From the NCBI GenBank assembly GCA_038134285.1, contig JAYPUW010000002.1, positions 184,968 through 248,967 on the forward strand: a DNA stretch of 64,000 nt. Reading direction: 5' to 3'. A program made the position numbers and the translations under genes. The notes under the pieces are model-generated. The model worked only from the letters and a program-made list of their open reading frames with translations. It was not told where the DNA came from and made no database searches. Shown one piece after another: positions 7,908-15,666 of the stretch (the first letter of the stretch is position 1; the number at the start of each line of letters is the position of its first letter). The stretch is from UBA3478 sp038134285 (GTDB lineage Bacteria; Bacteroidota; Bacteroidia; Flavobacteriales; Flavobacteriaceae).

Positions 7908-8716
7908 GCGGAATACACAAAATTTCTGACGGCGTTCGTCCAAAAAAGCAACTCGGTCAACATTTCTTAACTAGTGATGTGATCGCTGAACGTATTGCCA
8001 ATACCCTGAGTCTTGAAGGCTATAAGCATGTCATTGAAATCGGACCAGGAACAGGGGTGTTAACCAAATTCCTTGTCCAAAAGCCTATTGAACTTGAAGC
8101 TATAGACCTAGACGAAGAATCTATTGTCTATTTAAATACCACATTCAAGAGCACGCATCAGCCTTCAAATCTACATGTCCGTTATGCGGATATTCTAAAA
8201 TTGGATTTAGATACCATTTTTCCCAGTCATCCCATCGCTATCACGGGTAACTATCCGTATAACATCTCTTCACAGATCGTTTTTAAGATGTTAGAACACA
8301 GAAATCGCGTGGTAGAATTTACCGGTATGTTTCAAAAAGAGGTTGCAAAGCGAATCTGCGAGAGACCTGGATCTAAAACCTATGGTATATTGAGCGTGCT
8401 CGTTCAAGCTTATTACGACGCCCACTATGATTTTACAGTTCATCCTGAGGTCTTTAATCCGCCACCGAAAGTACAGTCAGGAGTAATTGTTCTTAAGCGT
8501 AAAAGCGCTATCGAATTGTCTTGTAGCTATAACGCCTTAAAACTAGTGGTAAAAACGGCCTTTAATCAAAGGCGCAAGACCTTGAGAAATAGCCTAAAAG
8601 GTCTAAACATTCCATTAAGTCTTACAGAAGATGCTATCTTTGATCTGCGACCTGAACAGCTTGCTGTCGACGCTTTTGTAGAACTGAGCACACGCATTGA
8701 ACATGGAGCCCTTTAA
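7904..8716 (+). CDS. rsmA: 16S rRNA (adenine1518/1519-N6) dimethyltransferase
   Basis: RsmA (KsgA) dimethylates two adjacent adenines in the 3'-terminal helix of 16S rRNA late in small-subunit assembly. The 270 residues include the N-terminal KKQLGQHFL signature, SAM-binding EIGPGTGVLT, and the catalytic NYPYNISSQIVF (NxPY) motif. The GTG start overlaps the DUF4286 stop. The 3' end overlaps the mgtE ATG by 14 nt. Confidence 0.97.
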   Translation: MSGIHKISDGVRPKKQLGQHFLTSDVIAERIANTLSLEGYKHVIEIGPGTGVLTKFLVQKPIELEAIDLDEESIVYLNTTFKSTHQPSNLHVRYADILKLDLDTIFPSHPIAITGNYPYNISSQIVFKMLEHRNRVVEFTGMFQKEVAKRICERPGSKTYGILSVLVQAYYDAHYDFTVHPEVFNPPPKVQSGVIVLKRKSAIELSCSYNALKLVVKTAFNQRRKTLRNSLKGLNIPLSLTEDAIFDLRPEQLAVDAFVELSTRIEHGAL

Positions 8717-10055
8717 ACTCACCCAAGAAACTCTAGAGGAGATCAGATCGTTGATTGGGGTCCAAAATACAGCCGCGCTCCAAGAATTCTTTAATGACTT
8801 TCACTATGCCGATATTGCAGAGATCGCGAATGAACTTCAACTCGAAGAAGCCTTATTCTTAATTCGAACACTTGATTCAGAGCGCACTGGTGACGTGCTG
8901 ACAGAGTTAGACGAGGACCTACGCGAAGAGATACTCAGCGAATTAAGTCCAGTTGAGATCGCATCAGAGCTTGCAGAATTGGACACCGATGATGCTGCCG
9001 ATATCATCACAGAACTTCCGTCGGAATTAGCGCAAGAGGTAATCTCTGAAATTGAAGACCGCGAACACGCTGCTGAAATCATTGAACTCTTACGCTACAA
9101 TGAGAACACAGCTGGTGGACTGATGGCTAAGGAACTCATTAAAGTAAACGAGAATTGGACAGTGACCACTTGCGTTCGAGAGATGAGAGCACAGGCTGAA
9201 TACGTTACCCGTGTCCACTCGATTTATGTGGTAGACAATGAGAACATCCTAAAAGGAAGACTCTCATTAAAAGATCTACTTATCAGTCCAAACAACGCTC
9301 ACATCAAGGATGTTTACATTCCTAAGGTAGATTACGTCAGTGTCAATGAAGACCCTGAGGAGGTAGCAAAGATCATGGCCAAATACGATCTTGAGGCCAT
9401 TCCTGTGGTTGACGAAATGAAGCATTTAGTGGGTCGTATAACCATTGATGATATTGTCGATGTGATCAAAGAAGAGGCAGACAAAGACTATCAACAGATG
9501 GCGGGTATTACGCAAGATGTCTATGCCGATGACAGTATATTAGATCTTACTCGTGCCCGCTTGCCATGGCTTATTGTGGGTTTGATTGGAGGATTAGGAG
9601 CCGCCTTTATCATGGGAACTTTCGAGTCAATCATCAGTGAGCACGCCATTTTGTTTTTCTTTACTCCACTAATCGCGGCAATGGCTGGAAATGTGGGGGT
9701 GCAATCTAGCGCCATCATTGTTCAGGGTATCGCTAACGACGACATCAAGGGAAGTATTGGGGCAAGACTCTCGAAAGAGTTGTTTCTCTCACTCCTTAAC
9801 GGGTTAATTTTGGCTGTTCTTTTGTTCCTGAGTACATGGTTATGGAAAGGTGAGTTGCTAACCGCTTCTGCTGTATCTTTATCTTTGATCGCCGTGATCA
9901 TCATTGCTGGTCTCATCGGAACCTTCATACCACTTTTTTTAAACAAACGTGGAATTGACCCTGCAGTAGCTACCGGACCTTTCATCACCACAAGCAATGA
10001 CATCTTCGGAATCCTCATCTATTTCTGGATTGCAAAATTGATCTTAGGTCTATGA
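8703..10055 (+). CDS. mgtE: Magnesium transporter MgtE
   Basis: MgtE is a homodimeric inner-membrane Mg2+ channel gated by its own cytosolic Mg2+ sensor. The 450-residue protein has an acidic N-domain of Leu/Glu repeats (about residues 20-130), two CBS domains (about 130-255, including a PVVDEMKHLVGRITIDD segment), the connecting plug helix, and five transmembrane helices from about 285 on. ATG 8703 is preferred to TTG 8697. Its stop shares ATGA with the next gene. M-box riboswitches are not expected, as there is no leader. Confidence 0.95.
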   Translation: MEPFKLTQETLEEIRSLIGVQNTAALQEFFNDFHYADIAEIANELQLEEALFLIRTLDSERTGDVLTELDEDLREEILSELSPVEIASELAELDTDDAADIITELPSELAQEVISEIEDREHAAEIIELLRYNENTAGGLMAKELIKVNENWTVTTCVREMRAQAEYVTRVHSIYVVDNENILKGRLSLKDLLISPNNAHIKDVYIPKVDYVSVNEDPEEVAKIMAKYDLEAIPVVDEMKHLVGRITIDDIVDVIKEEADKDYQQMAGITQDVYADDSILDLTRARLPWLIVGLIGGLGAAFIMGTFESIISEHAILFFFTPLIAAMAGNVGVQSSAIIVQGIANDDIKGSIGARLSKELFLSLLNGLILAVLLFLSTWLWKGELLTASAVSLSLIAVIIIAGLIGTFIPLFLNKRGIDPAVATGPFITTSNDIFGILIYFWIAKLILGL

Positions 10056-10987
10056 GAAAGGTGCTGCATCTCGACGAAAATCACGAGGTGCTTTGGAATG
10101 GGCTTGAAGCACTGAACTACCATAACGAAGCAGACTATACCTCTTCATACCAATCACTCTTAGAGAAGATAGCCGACTATTCAGGGCTCATTATTCGATC
10201 TCGTGTCCCGATAGATCGTACGCTTTTACAAAAAGCAGAGCAACTGCAGTTCATTGGTCGCGTGGGGGCCGGACTTGAAAATATTGACCTTAAGGCAGCT
10301 ACTGAACAACAGATAGCGATCGTCTCAGCACCTGAAGGCAATCGTAATGCCGTAGCAGAACATGCCCTCGGAATGCTTTTGAACTTGCTCAACAACCTCA
10401 GAAGAGCAGATCAAGAAGTCCGCTCAGGAGTATGGAAAAGGGCTGAGAACCGGGGCTTAGAGCTTTCGAATCTTACAGTAGGTATAATCGGATACGGTAA
10501 TATGGGAAAGCAGTTTGCCAAACGCCTCTCAGGCTTCGACTGCGAAGTACTTTGTCTTGATATTCTTGAAGGCATCGAGAATGAGCACGCCCGTCAAGTC
10601 AATTTTAAGGAATTTTCAGAAAAGGCTGATGTGGTGAGTTTACATACTCCTCAGACTCCTCAAACCAATCACCTTATTGATGCTGATTTTATCGCAACTA
10701 TGCACAAACCTTTTTGGCTCATCAACACCGCTAGAGGGAGCGCCGTAGATACTCAGGCACTAATAGAAGGCTTAGATAATGGAAAGATTAGAGGTGCCGG
10801 ACTCGACGTTCTTGAATATGAAAACAAGGCATTCACTTCACTCTTTGACCAAGAAAATAATTCTGGAGAACTCAAATCACTCTTAAAACGTAATGATGTA
10901 TTACTGAGTCCTCACATCGCTGGATGGACACACGACAGCCATTATCTTTTGGCTAAAACAGTCCTCGATAAAATTACCAAGTTGTAG
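10052..10987 (+). CDS. D-2-hydroxyacid dehydrogenase (phosphoglycerate dehydrogenase-like)
   Basis: This NAD-dependent enzyme of the D-isomer 2-hydroxyacid dehydrogenase family is 311 residues long, without the C-terminal ACT domain of full SerA. The catalytic triad is visible: Arg in IGRVGAGLENID, Glu in GLDVLEYE and His in LSPHIAGWT. The nucleotide-binding motif is GIIGYGNMGKQ. It overlaps mgtE by 4 nt (ATGA). The substrate cannot be settled: 3-phosphoglycerate is possible because short SerA forms exist, but no serC is nearby. Confidence 0.85.
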   Translation: MRKVLHLDENHEVLWNGLEALNYHNEADYTSSYQSLLEKIADYSGLIIRSRVPIDRTLLQKAEQLQFIGRVGAGLENIDLKAATEQQIAIVSAPEGNRNAVAEHALGMLLNLLNNLRRADQEVRSGVWKRAENRGLELSNLTVGIIGYGNMGKQFAKRLSGFDCEVLCLDILEGIENEHARQVNFKEFSEKADVVSLHTPQTPQTNHLIDADFIATMHKPFWLINTARGSAVDTQALIEGLDNGKIRGAGLDVLEYENKAFTSLFDQENNSGELKSLLKRNDVLLSPHIAGWTHDSHYLLAKTVLDKITKL

Positions 10988-11089
10988 AACATCACAAGAA
11001 GAGATTCCGGATTATATGATTATTTTTAATGACGATTTTTTAACCTAGTGGTTTTTTGGGTTTACCGCTAGAAGAACCTAAAAGGGCAA

Positions 11090-11161
11090 CAGAAGGTCAG
11101 CTTTAAATTGGGTTTTTTTGGTATCATTTTAATGATATTTGTTGACCTTCTGATCTTTTTT
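11090..11161 (+). terminator. Nested inverted repeat with T-tract between convergent genes
   Basis: A perfect 10-bp inverted repeat, CAGAAGGTCA (11090-11099) and TGACCTTCTG (11143-11152), is separated by 43 nt. A second hairpin, TATCATT-TT-AATGATA (11122-11137), lies inside. TCTTTTTT follows on the plus strand. The position, after the dehydrogenase and facing lysC, fits a terminator, but the long loop is unusual and an RNA element is possible. The rest of the gap 10988-11187 shows nothing else. Confidence 0.5.
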
Positions 11162-11187
11162 AGCTCTACCAAGCAATCAACCCTTAC

Positions 11188-12471
11188 TTATTCTCCGGCT
11201 ACAATCTGCATTGTTTCTCCTGTGCGTTGTTCCATTAATATTTTAAATCCTTCGGGTAATGCCTCGTAGGCCGTTTCATCGAAATGACGTATGGTATAGA
11301 GTGAGACCCCTTTTTGAAACTTCATGGCATACTGACCCTCTAATTCTTGAGTAAATGCATCAAACTTATCGAAGCGATTATCTAGACACACCCTAAAACT
11401 AATAGCCGAATTCTGAATCAAATCTACCTTAAGGCGGTACTTCGAAAACAGTTCAAATACAGAACTTAAATGATGCTCTGCTATAAAAGAGAAATCTTGG
11501 GTAGCCAACTCTAGTAACACCTGATTCTTTTTGACAATATAGCAGGGTATCTCGGGCACGAGCGGTGAACCCGCAGTAACACAAGTACCTTGGTTTTCGA
11601 GATCGAGAAAGCTTCTTACGTAAAGAGGAATACCTTTGCGCTGAAGAGGCTGTAGCGTTTTGGGATGAATCACCGAAGCCCCATAAAAAGCCAATTCAAT
11701 AGCTTCTGTATACGACACTTGATGCAGCTGAATAGCATTCTTAAAAGCACGTGGATCAGCATTGAGAACCCCTGGCACATCCTTCCAGATGCTTACCGAT
11801 TCTGCATCGAATCCGTAGGCCAAAATAGCTGCAGTGTAATCCGATCCTTCGCGGCCCAATGTAGTGGTGAAATTATTCGAATCACTCCCTAAAAACCCTT
11901 GAGTAACAAGCAATTCTTTTGAAGAAGAAAGAGCCTTTAAACGCGCGTTGGTCTCTTCCCATTGCACCGAGGCGTCTCGATACGAACTATCCGTTTTAAT
12001 ATATTGACGAATATCTATAAATCTATTGGCAATACCTTGATGCGAGAGATATGCGCTTACAATAGTAGTGGATAATAATTCACCGTATCCGATAATCTGA
12101 TCGTAAATGAATGAATGGTTCAACGATTTGTTCCAGGCTAGAAACCCAAACATCTCTTCAAAAAGTACCTCCACACTGGCTTTTACCTCCTCAGCTGATG
12201 ACCCAAACAGATCATCAATGATCTGTTTGTGATAAGCCTTAACCGGATCAAGTGTCTCATTGACGATCGGAATCAATTGATCGGAATTCGATTTTTTTGC
12301 TTTGTAATAGCTCGATACCACCTCTTCCATAGCGTTGGTGGTTTTGCCCATGGCAGATACAACCATACACACATCTTGAGCACCTTGATGCTCCAATACT
12401 CGCAGCACATTGCGAACGCCTTCTGCATCTCTTACAGAGGCCCCTCCGAACTTAAAAAGTCGTTTAATCAT
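11188..12471 (-). CDS. lysC: Aspartate kinase
   Basis: Aspartate kinase phosphorylates aspartate, the entry step to lysine, threonine and methionine synthesis. The monofunctional 427-residue protein begins with the kinase motif KFGGASV (KFGGTSV in most bacteria; the Ala is frequent in Bacteroidota). It has the TLGREGSDYTA substrate motif and ends in ACT-type regulatory segments (LLELATQDFSFIAEHHLS, IQNSAISFRVCLD), so feedback control is likely. Its ATG overlaps the stop of the upstream GNAT gene by 4 nt. Confidence 0.93.
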   Translation of the reverse strand: MIKRLFKFGGASVRDAEGVRNVLRVLEHQGAQDVCMVVSAMGKTTNAMEEVVSSYYKAKKSNSDQLIPIVNETLDPVKAYHKQIIDDLFGSSAEEVKASVEVLFEEMFGFLAWNKSLNHSFIYDQIIGYGELLSTTIVSAYLSHQGIANRFIDIRQYIKTDSSYRDASVQWEETNARLKALSSSKELLVTQGFLGSDSNNFTTTLGREGSDYTAAILAYGFDAESVSIWKDVPGVLNADPRAFKNAIQLHQVSYTEAIELAFYGASVIHPKTLQPLQRKGIPLYVRSFLDLENQGTCVTAGSPLVPEIPCYIVKKNQVLLELATQDFSFIAEHHLSSVFELFSKYRLKVDLIQNSAISFRVCLDNRFDKFDAFTQELEGQYAMKFQKGVSLYTIRHFDETAYEALPEGFKILMEQRTGETMQIVAGE

Positions 12472-12953
12472 TTTTTGGTTGTGTTGAAGGCGATTCCCTT
12501 CTCATCAAGTTGAACAACATACCACTCTTTGAGCACTTTAGCACCCTTACTTTCATAGAGTGCTATAGCTGAAGTATTCCAATCGAGCACCTCCCATCCT
12601 ATGCGTCGAACCCCCAGAGAGGCTCCGTAGTGGATGATGTGGTCGAGCAGTGCACTACCGATTCCTTGTCCTCTAAAAGTGTCCTTCACAATAAGATCTT
12701 CGAGGTGAAGTGCCTTACCCTTCCAGGTAGAATAGCGCAAATAGGTCAATGCAATTCCGACCACCTCTTCGGTTGATTTCATTTCAGCAACGAAGCAATG
12801 AAAAAGTGGGTTTGAACCAAATCCGTCTTCAACGAGCTCTTCTAGTGTAAGCACCATTTCATCGGCCGCTTTCTCAAACACCGCAAGATCTTTGATCAGT
12901 TCAATGATTTTAGGGCCATCTGTAATCTCAGCCGGGCGGATTGTGTATTCCAT
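12468..12953 (-). CDS. GNAT family N-acetyltransferase (diamine acetyltransferase-like)
   Basis: The product is a 161-residue acetyl-CoA-dependent acetyltransferase. The acetyl-CoA loop is visible as FRGQGIGSALL, preceded by LHLEDLIVKD and followed by GWEVLDWNTSAIALYESKGA, a pattern close to spermidine/spermine N1-acetyltransferase. That suggests a small amine substrate, but the specificity is inference. It is the first gene of a two-gene operon with lysC (ATGA overlap). The TACCTTCG promoter-like box ends 5 nt before its ATG. Confidence 0.85.
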   Translation of the reverse strand: MEYTIRPAEITDGPKIIELIKDLAVFEKAADEMVLTLEELVEDGFGSNPLFHCFVAEMKSTEEVVGIALTYLRYSTWKGKALHLEDLIVKDTFRGQGIGSALLDHIIHYGASLGVRRIGWEVLDWNTSAIALYESKGAKVLKEWYVVQLDEKGIAFNTTKK

Positions 12954-12958
12954 GGGCG

Positions 12959-12966
12959 CGAAGGTA
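12959..12966 (-). promoter_or_regulatory. Near-consensus -7 box of the GNAT-lysC operon
   Basis: The minus strand reads TACCTTCG (one mismatch to TAnnTTTG), 5 nt before the ATG. This would give an almost leaderless mRNA. Confidence 0.4.
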
Positions 12967-13030
12967 TACTAAATGCGTATTTGGTTCAAAATAGGAGCGC
13001 TATTGATCACAAAAGGGGCGTAAAATGTTG

Positions 13031-13038
13031 TAGTTTAG
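13031..13038 (+). promoter_or_regulatory. Near-consensus -7 box of the ligase repair operon
   Basis: TAGTTTAG (one mismatch to TAnnTTTG) lies 25 nt before the ATG of the exonuclease gene. Confidence 0.35.
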
Positions 13039-13063
13039 AGTGCTTGACCTCCAGTCAGCGGCT

Positions 13064-14074
13064 ATGAAAAAAACCTTACTAGAATTTACCGATTCAGGCA
13101 TTTATTGTCCGAAAGCAGACGTGTATTTAGATCCGTGGAGACCCGTGTCAAAGGCACTTATTTCGCATGCGCATGCAGACCACAGTAGGTGGGGACACCA
13201 ACACTATATTTCGCATGAATTCAGCACCCCCATCATCAAACATCGATTGGGAGGTGTAGAAATTGCCTCAAAGAAATGGGGAGAGCGTTTCTCCATTCAA
13301 GGTGTTCACTTCTCGTTTCATCCCGCCGGACATATTGTGGGCTCTTCTCAAATCAAGGTAGAGCACAAAGGTGAAACCTGGGTCTTTTCAGGAGATTACA
13401 AAACCTATGACGACGGATTTACCACTCCCTTTGAGCCTCAAAAATGCGATGTGTTCATTACCGAGTGCACCTTCGGAATACCGTCATTTAAATGGCCCCG
13501 TCAAGATCTTGTCTTTGAGCAGATTCAGCAGTGGTGGAAAGAAAATGCAGAAAAAGGTATCACTTCGGTACTCTTCGGATACTCCTTAGGAAAAGCACAA
13601 AGACTAAGCTTTCATCTTCGTGAAGAGGTGGGTCCCCTCTTATTGCATCCCGTAATTCACGCACACAACGAAGTGGTAGGATCCGTCAAATCGCTACCTC
13701 ATCATCAAAAACTTGACAAAAACATAGACCCGAAAAAATTAAAGACAGCATTGATTCTTGCTCCTCCAAACGCTCAAGATTCCAGTTGGCTGAAAAAATG
13801 GATGCCCTATAAAACAGCTGCAGCAAGTGGGTGGATGGCCACCCGCGGAGCAAGGCGAAGAAGAGGATATGATACTGGCTTTGTACTGAGTGATCACGCT
13901 GATTTTTATGAGCTAACCAATGCAATTAAGGCCACAGAAGCACAACACGTCATCTGCACTCATGGCTACACCGATATCTATTCGCGCTTTTTGAATTCAA
14001 GAGGAGTTTACGCGACTACCGCAGACACTCCTTTTGAAGATGAACCGGTCACCACAGAAGAGGAAAAACCATGA
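13064..14074 (+). CDS. Ligase-associated DNA exonuclease (MBL fold)
   Basis: This is the metallo-beta-lactamase-fold nuclease that accompanies bacterial ATP-dependent ligases in a four-gene repair operon. The 336 residues hold the metal-binding HAHADHSRWG (HxHxDH) motif, PAGHIVGSS, the GDYK segment, TECTFG, and the distal LSDHADFYEL and CTHGYTD histidines typical of the SNM1/CPSF-like beta-CASP-related group. I chose ATG 13064; an in-frame GTG at 13040 would add eight unconserved residues. Its 3' end overlaps the ligase start by 4 nt. Confidence 0.93.
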   Translation: MKKTLLEFTDSGIYCPKADVYLDPWRPVSKALISHAHADHSRWGHQHYISHEFSTPIIKHRLGGVEIASKKWGERFSIQGVHFSFHPAGHIVGSSQIKVEHKGETWVFSGDYKTYDDGFTTPFEPQKCDVFITECTFGIPSFKWPRQDLVFEQIQQWWKENAEKGITSVLFGYSLGKAQRLSFHLREEVGPLLLHPVIHAHNEVVGSVKSLPHHQKLDKNIDPKKLKTALILAPPNAQDSSWLKKWMPYKTAAASGWMATRGARRRRGYDTGFVLSDHADFYELTNAIKATEAQHVICTHGYTDIYSRFLNSRGVYATTADTPFEDEPVTTEEEKP

Positions 14075-15666
14075 AAGCCTTTTCCCAGCTCATCGCTTCA
14101 CTCGACCAAACCACCAAGACCAGCGAAAAGATCGCGGCGCTTGCCAATTACTTCGATACGGCCACCAACCAAGACAAGGTTTGGGTGATTGCATTACTCT
14201 CAGGAAGAATACCCCCTAGAGCGATCAATACGCGTTTGCTTCGCGAATGGGCGGCAGAGCTTTCTGAAATAGAACCTTGGCTTTTTGAAGAGACCTATCA
14301 CATTGTTGGAGATCTTGCAGAAACCATCGCCCTGCTTGTTCACAATGCTCAGCCAAAAAAGTCAAGTACTACCCCCCTTTATAGCATTTTAAACCGACTG
14401 CATACTCTTAAGACTGAAGATGAAACTAAAAAGAAAGCCTACGTCCTCAGTTTCTGGAAACAAAACGACTATCTAAGCTGCTTCGCCTTCACCAAATTTT
14501 TTACCGGAGGATTCAGGCTTGGAGTGAGCCAACGACTTATGACCAAAGCCTTAGAAAAGAGTACGGAAATTCCGGCTGATGAACTCGCCATGAAGCTCAT
14601 GGGTGATTGGGATCCGCGCACTATAAGTTTCGACAAACTTGTAATAGCCAAAGAAGATGCAGCTCAAGAAGCAAAGCCTTATCCGTTCTTTCTCGCCTAC
14701 CCACTCGAAGAAGCTTTTGACGCACTCGGTGAGGCAACTCAATGGGCCATTGAACACAAATGGGATGGGATCAGGGCGCAACTCGTATATCGAGGCGGAG
14801 CTGTATATCTATGGTCTCGTGGAGAAGAACTAGTCAACCATCAATTTCCAGAAATTGAAGCAATTCAAGATCAATTACCCGTAAGCTGCGTATTGGATGG
14901 TGAGCTTTTGGCACATGACAAAAACAAACCATTATCTTTTGGGGCTCTTCAAAAGCGTCTAGGGAGAAAAAATGTAAGTGAAAAGCTAATAGCTGAGTAC
15001 CCAGTAGTATTCAAAGCGTATGACCTATTAGAATACGACCAGAAAGACATGAGAAGCCAAACCTATGAGGTACGTAGAACACTTTTAGAGCGCTTCAATT
15101 TTAATGGAAAGCTGCTACTTTCAGAACGCATCATGCCGCAGCATTGGGATCAATTTAGGGCCGAAAAAGAACGCGCTTCTGAAGTAAGAAGTGAAGGGCT
15201 AATGCTCAAACGCCTCGATTCAATATACCAAGTGGGCCGAAAGAAAGGAGGCTGGTACAAATCAAAGGTAGATCCGCTGACCATCGATGCTGTGCTCACA
15301 TTTGCGATGCGAGGGCATGGAAGGCGAAGTAATTTATACACCGACTTTACCTTTGGGCTCTGGCGTGAAAATGAGGATGGAATAGCTGAACTTGTGACAT
15401 TCGCAAAAGCGTATTCTGGACTAACTGATAAAGAATTTGCAGCGGTGAATCAATGGATAAAGAAGAATACAGTAGCGCGCTTTGGGCCCGTGCGTCAGGT
15501 AAATCCAGAACTGGTATTTGAAATCGCCTTTGAGGGTATCTCAAAATCAGGGCGCCACAAGAGCGGGTACGCGACCCGTTTCCCTAGAATTTTGCGTTGG
15601 CGCACCGATAAAAGTGCCGAAGAGGCGAATAACATCAGTGATCTAGAATATTTGGTAATCGAATGA
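14071..15666 (+). CDS. ATP-dependent DNA ligase (repair-operon type)
   Basis: The ligase seals nicks using ATP, in contrast to the essential NAD-dependent LigA. Of 531 residues, the first 200 form the DNA-binding domain. The nucleotidyltransferase domain follows, with motif I EHKWDGIRAQ (adenylated Lys230) and further motifs VLDGELL and EGLMLKRLDS. The C-terminal OB fold has motif V-like GGWYKSKVD and the RFPRILRWRTDK end. It overlaps its neighbours on both sides by 4 nt, so the operon is tightly coupled. There is no fused polymerase or nuclease domain as in LigD. Confidence 0.95.
   Translation: MKAFSQLIASLDQTTKTSEKIAALANYFDTATNQDKVWVIALLSGRIPPRAINTRLLREWAAELSEIEPWLFEETYHIVGDLAETIALLVHNAQPKKSSTTPLYSILNRLHTLKTEDETKKKAYVLSFWKQNDYLSCFAFTKFFTGGFRLGVSQRLMTKALEKSTEIPADELAMKLMGDWDPRTISFDKLVIAKEDAAQEAKPYPFFLAYPLEEAFDALGEATQWAIEHKWDGIRAQLVYRGGAVYLWSRGEELVNHQFPEIEAIQDQLPVSCVLDGELLAHDKNKPLSFGALQKRLGRKNVSEKLIAEYPVVFKAYDLLEYDQKDMRSQTYEVRRTLLERFNFNGKLLLSERIMPQHWDQFRAEKERASEVRSEGLMLKRLDSIYQVGRKKGGWYKSKVDPLTIDAVLTFAMRGHGRRSNLYTDFTFGLWRENEDGIAELVTFAKAYSGLTDKEFAAVNQWIKKNTVARFGPVRQVNPELVFEIAFEGISKSGRHKSGYATRFPRILRWRTDKSAEEANNISDLEYLVIE

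Noticed and set aside
9722..10018. 98-codon minus-strand frame inside mgtE
   Set aside because: It mirrors the membrane-helix codons of mgtE and has no family features; it is an antisense shadow.
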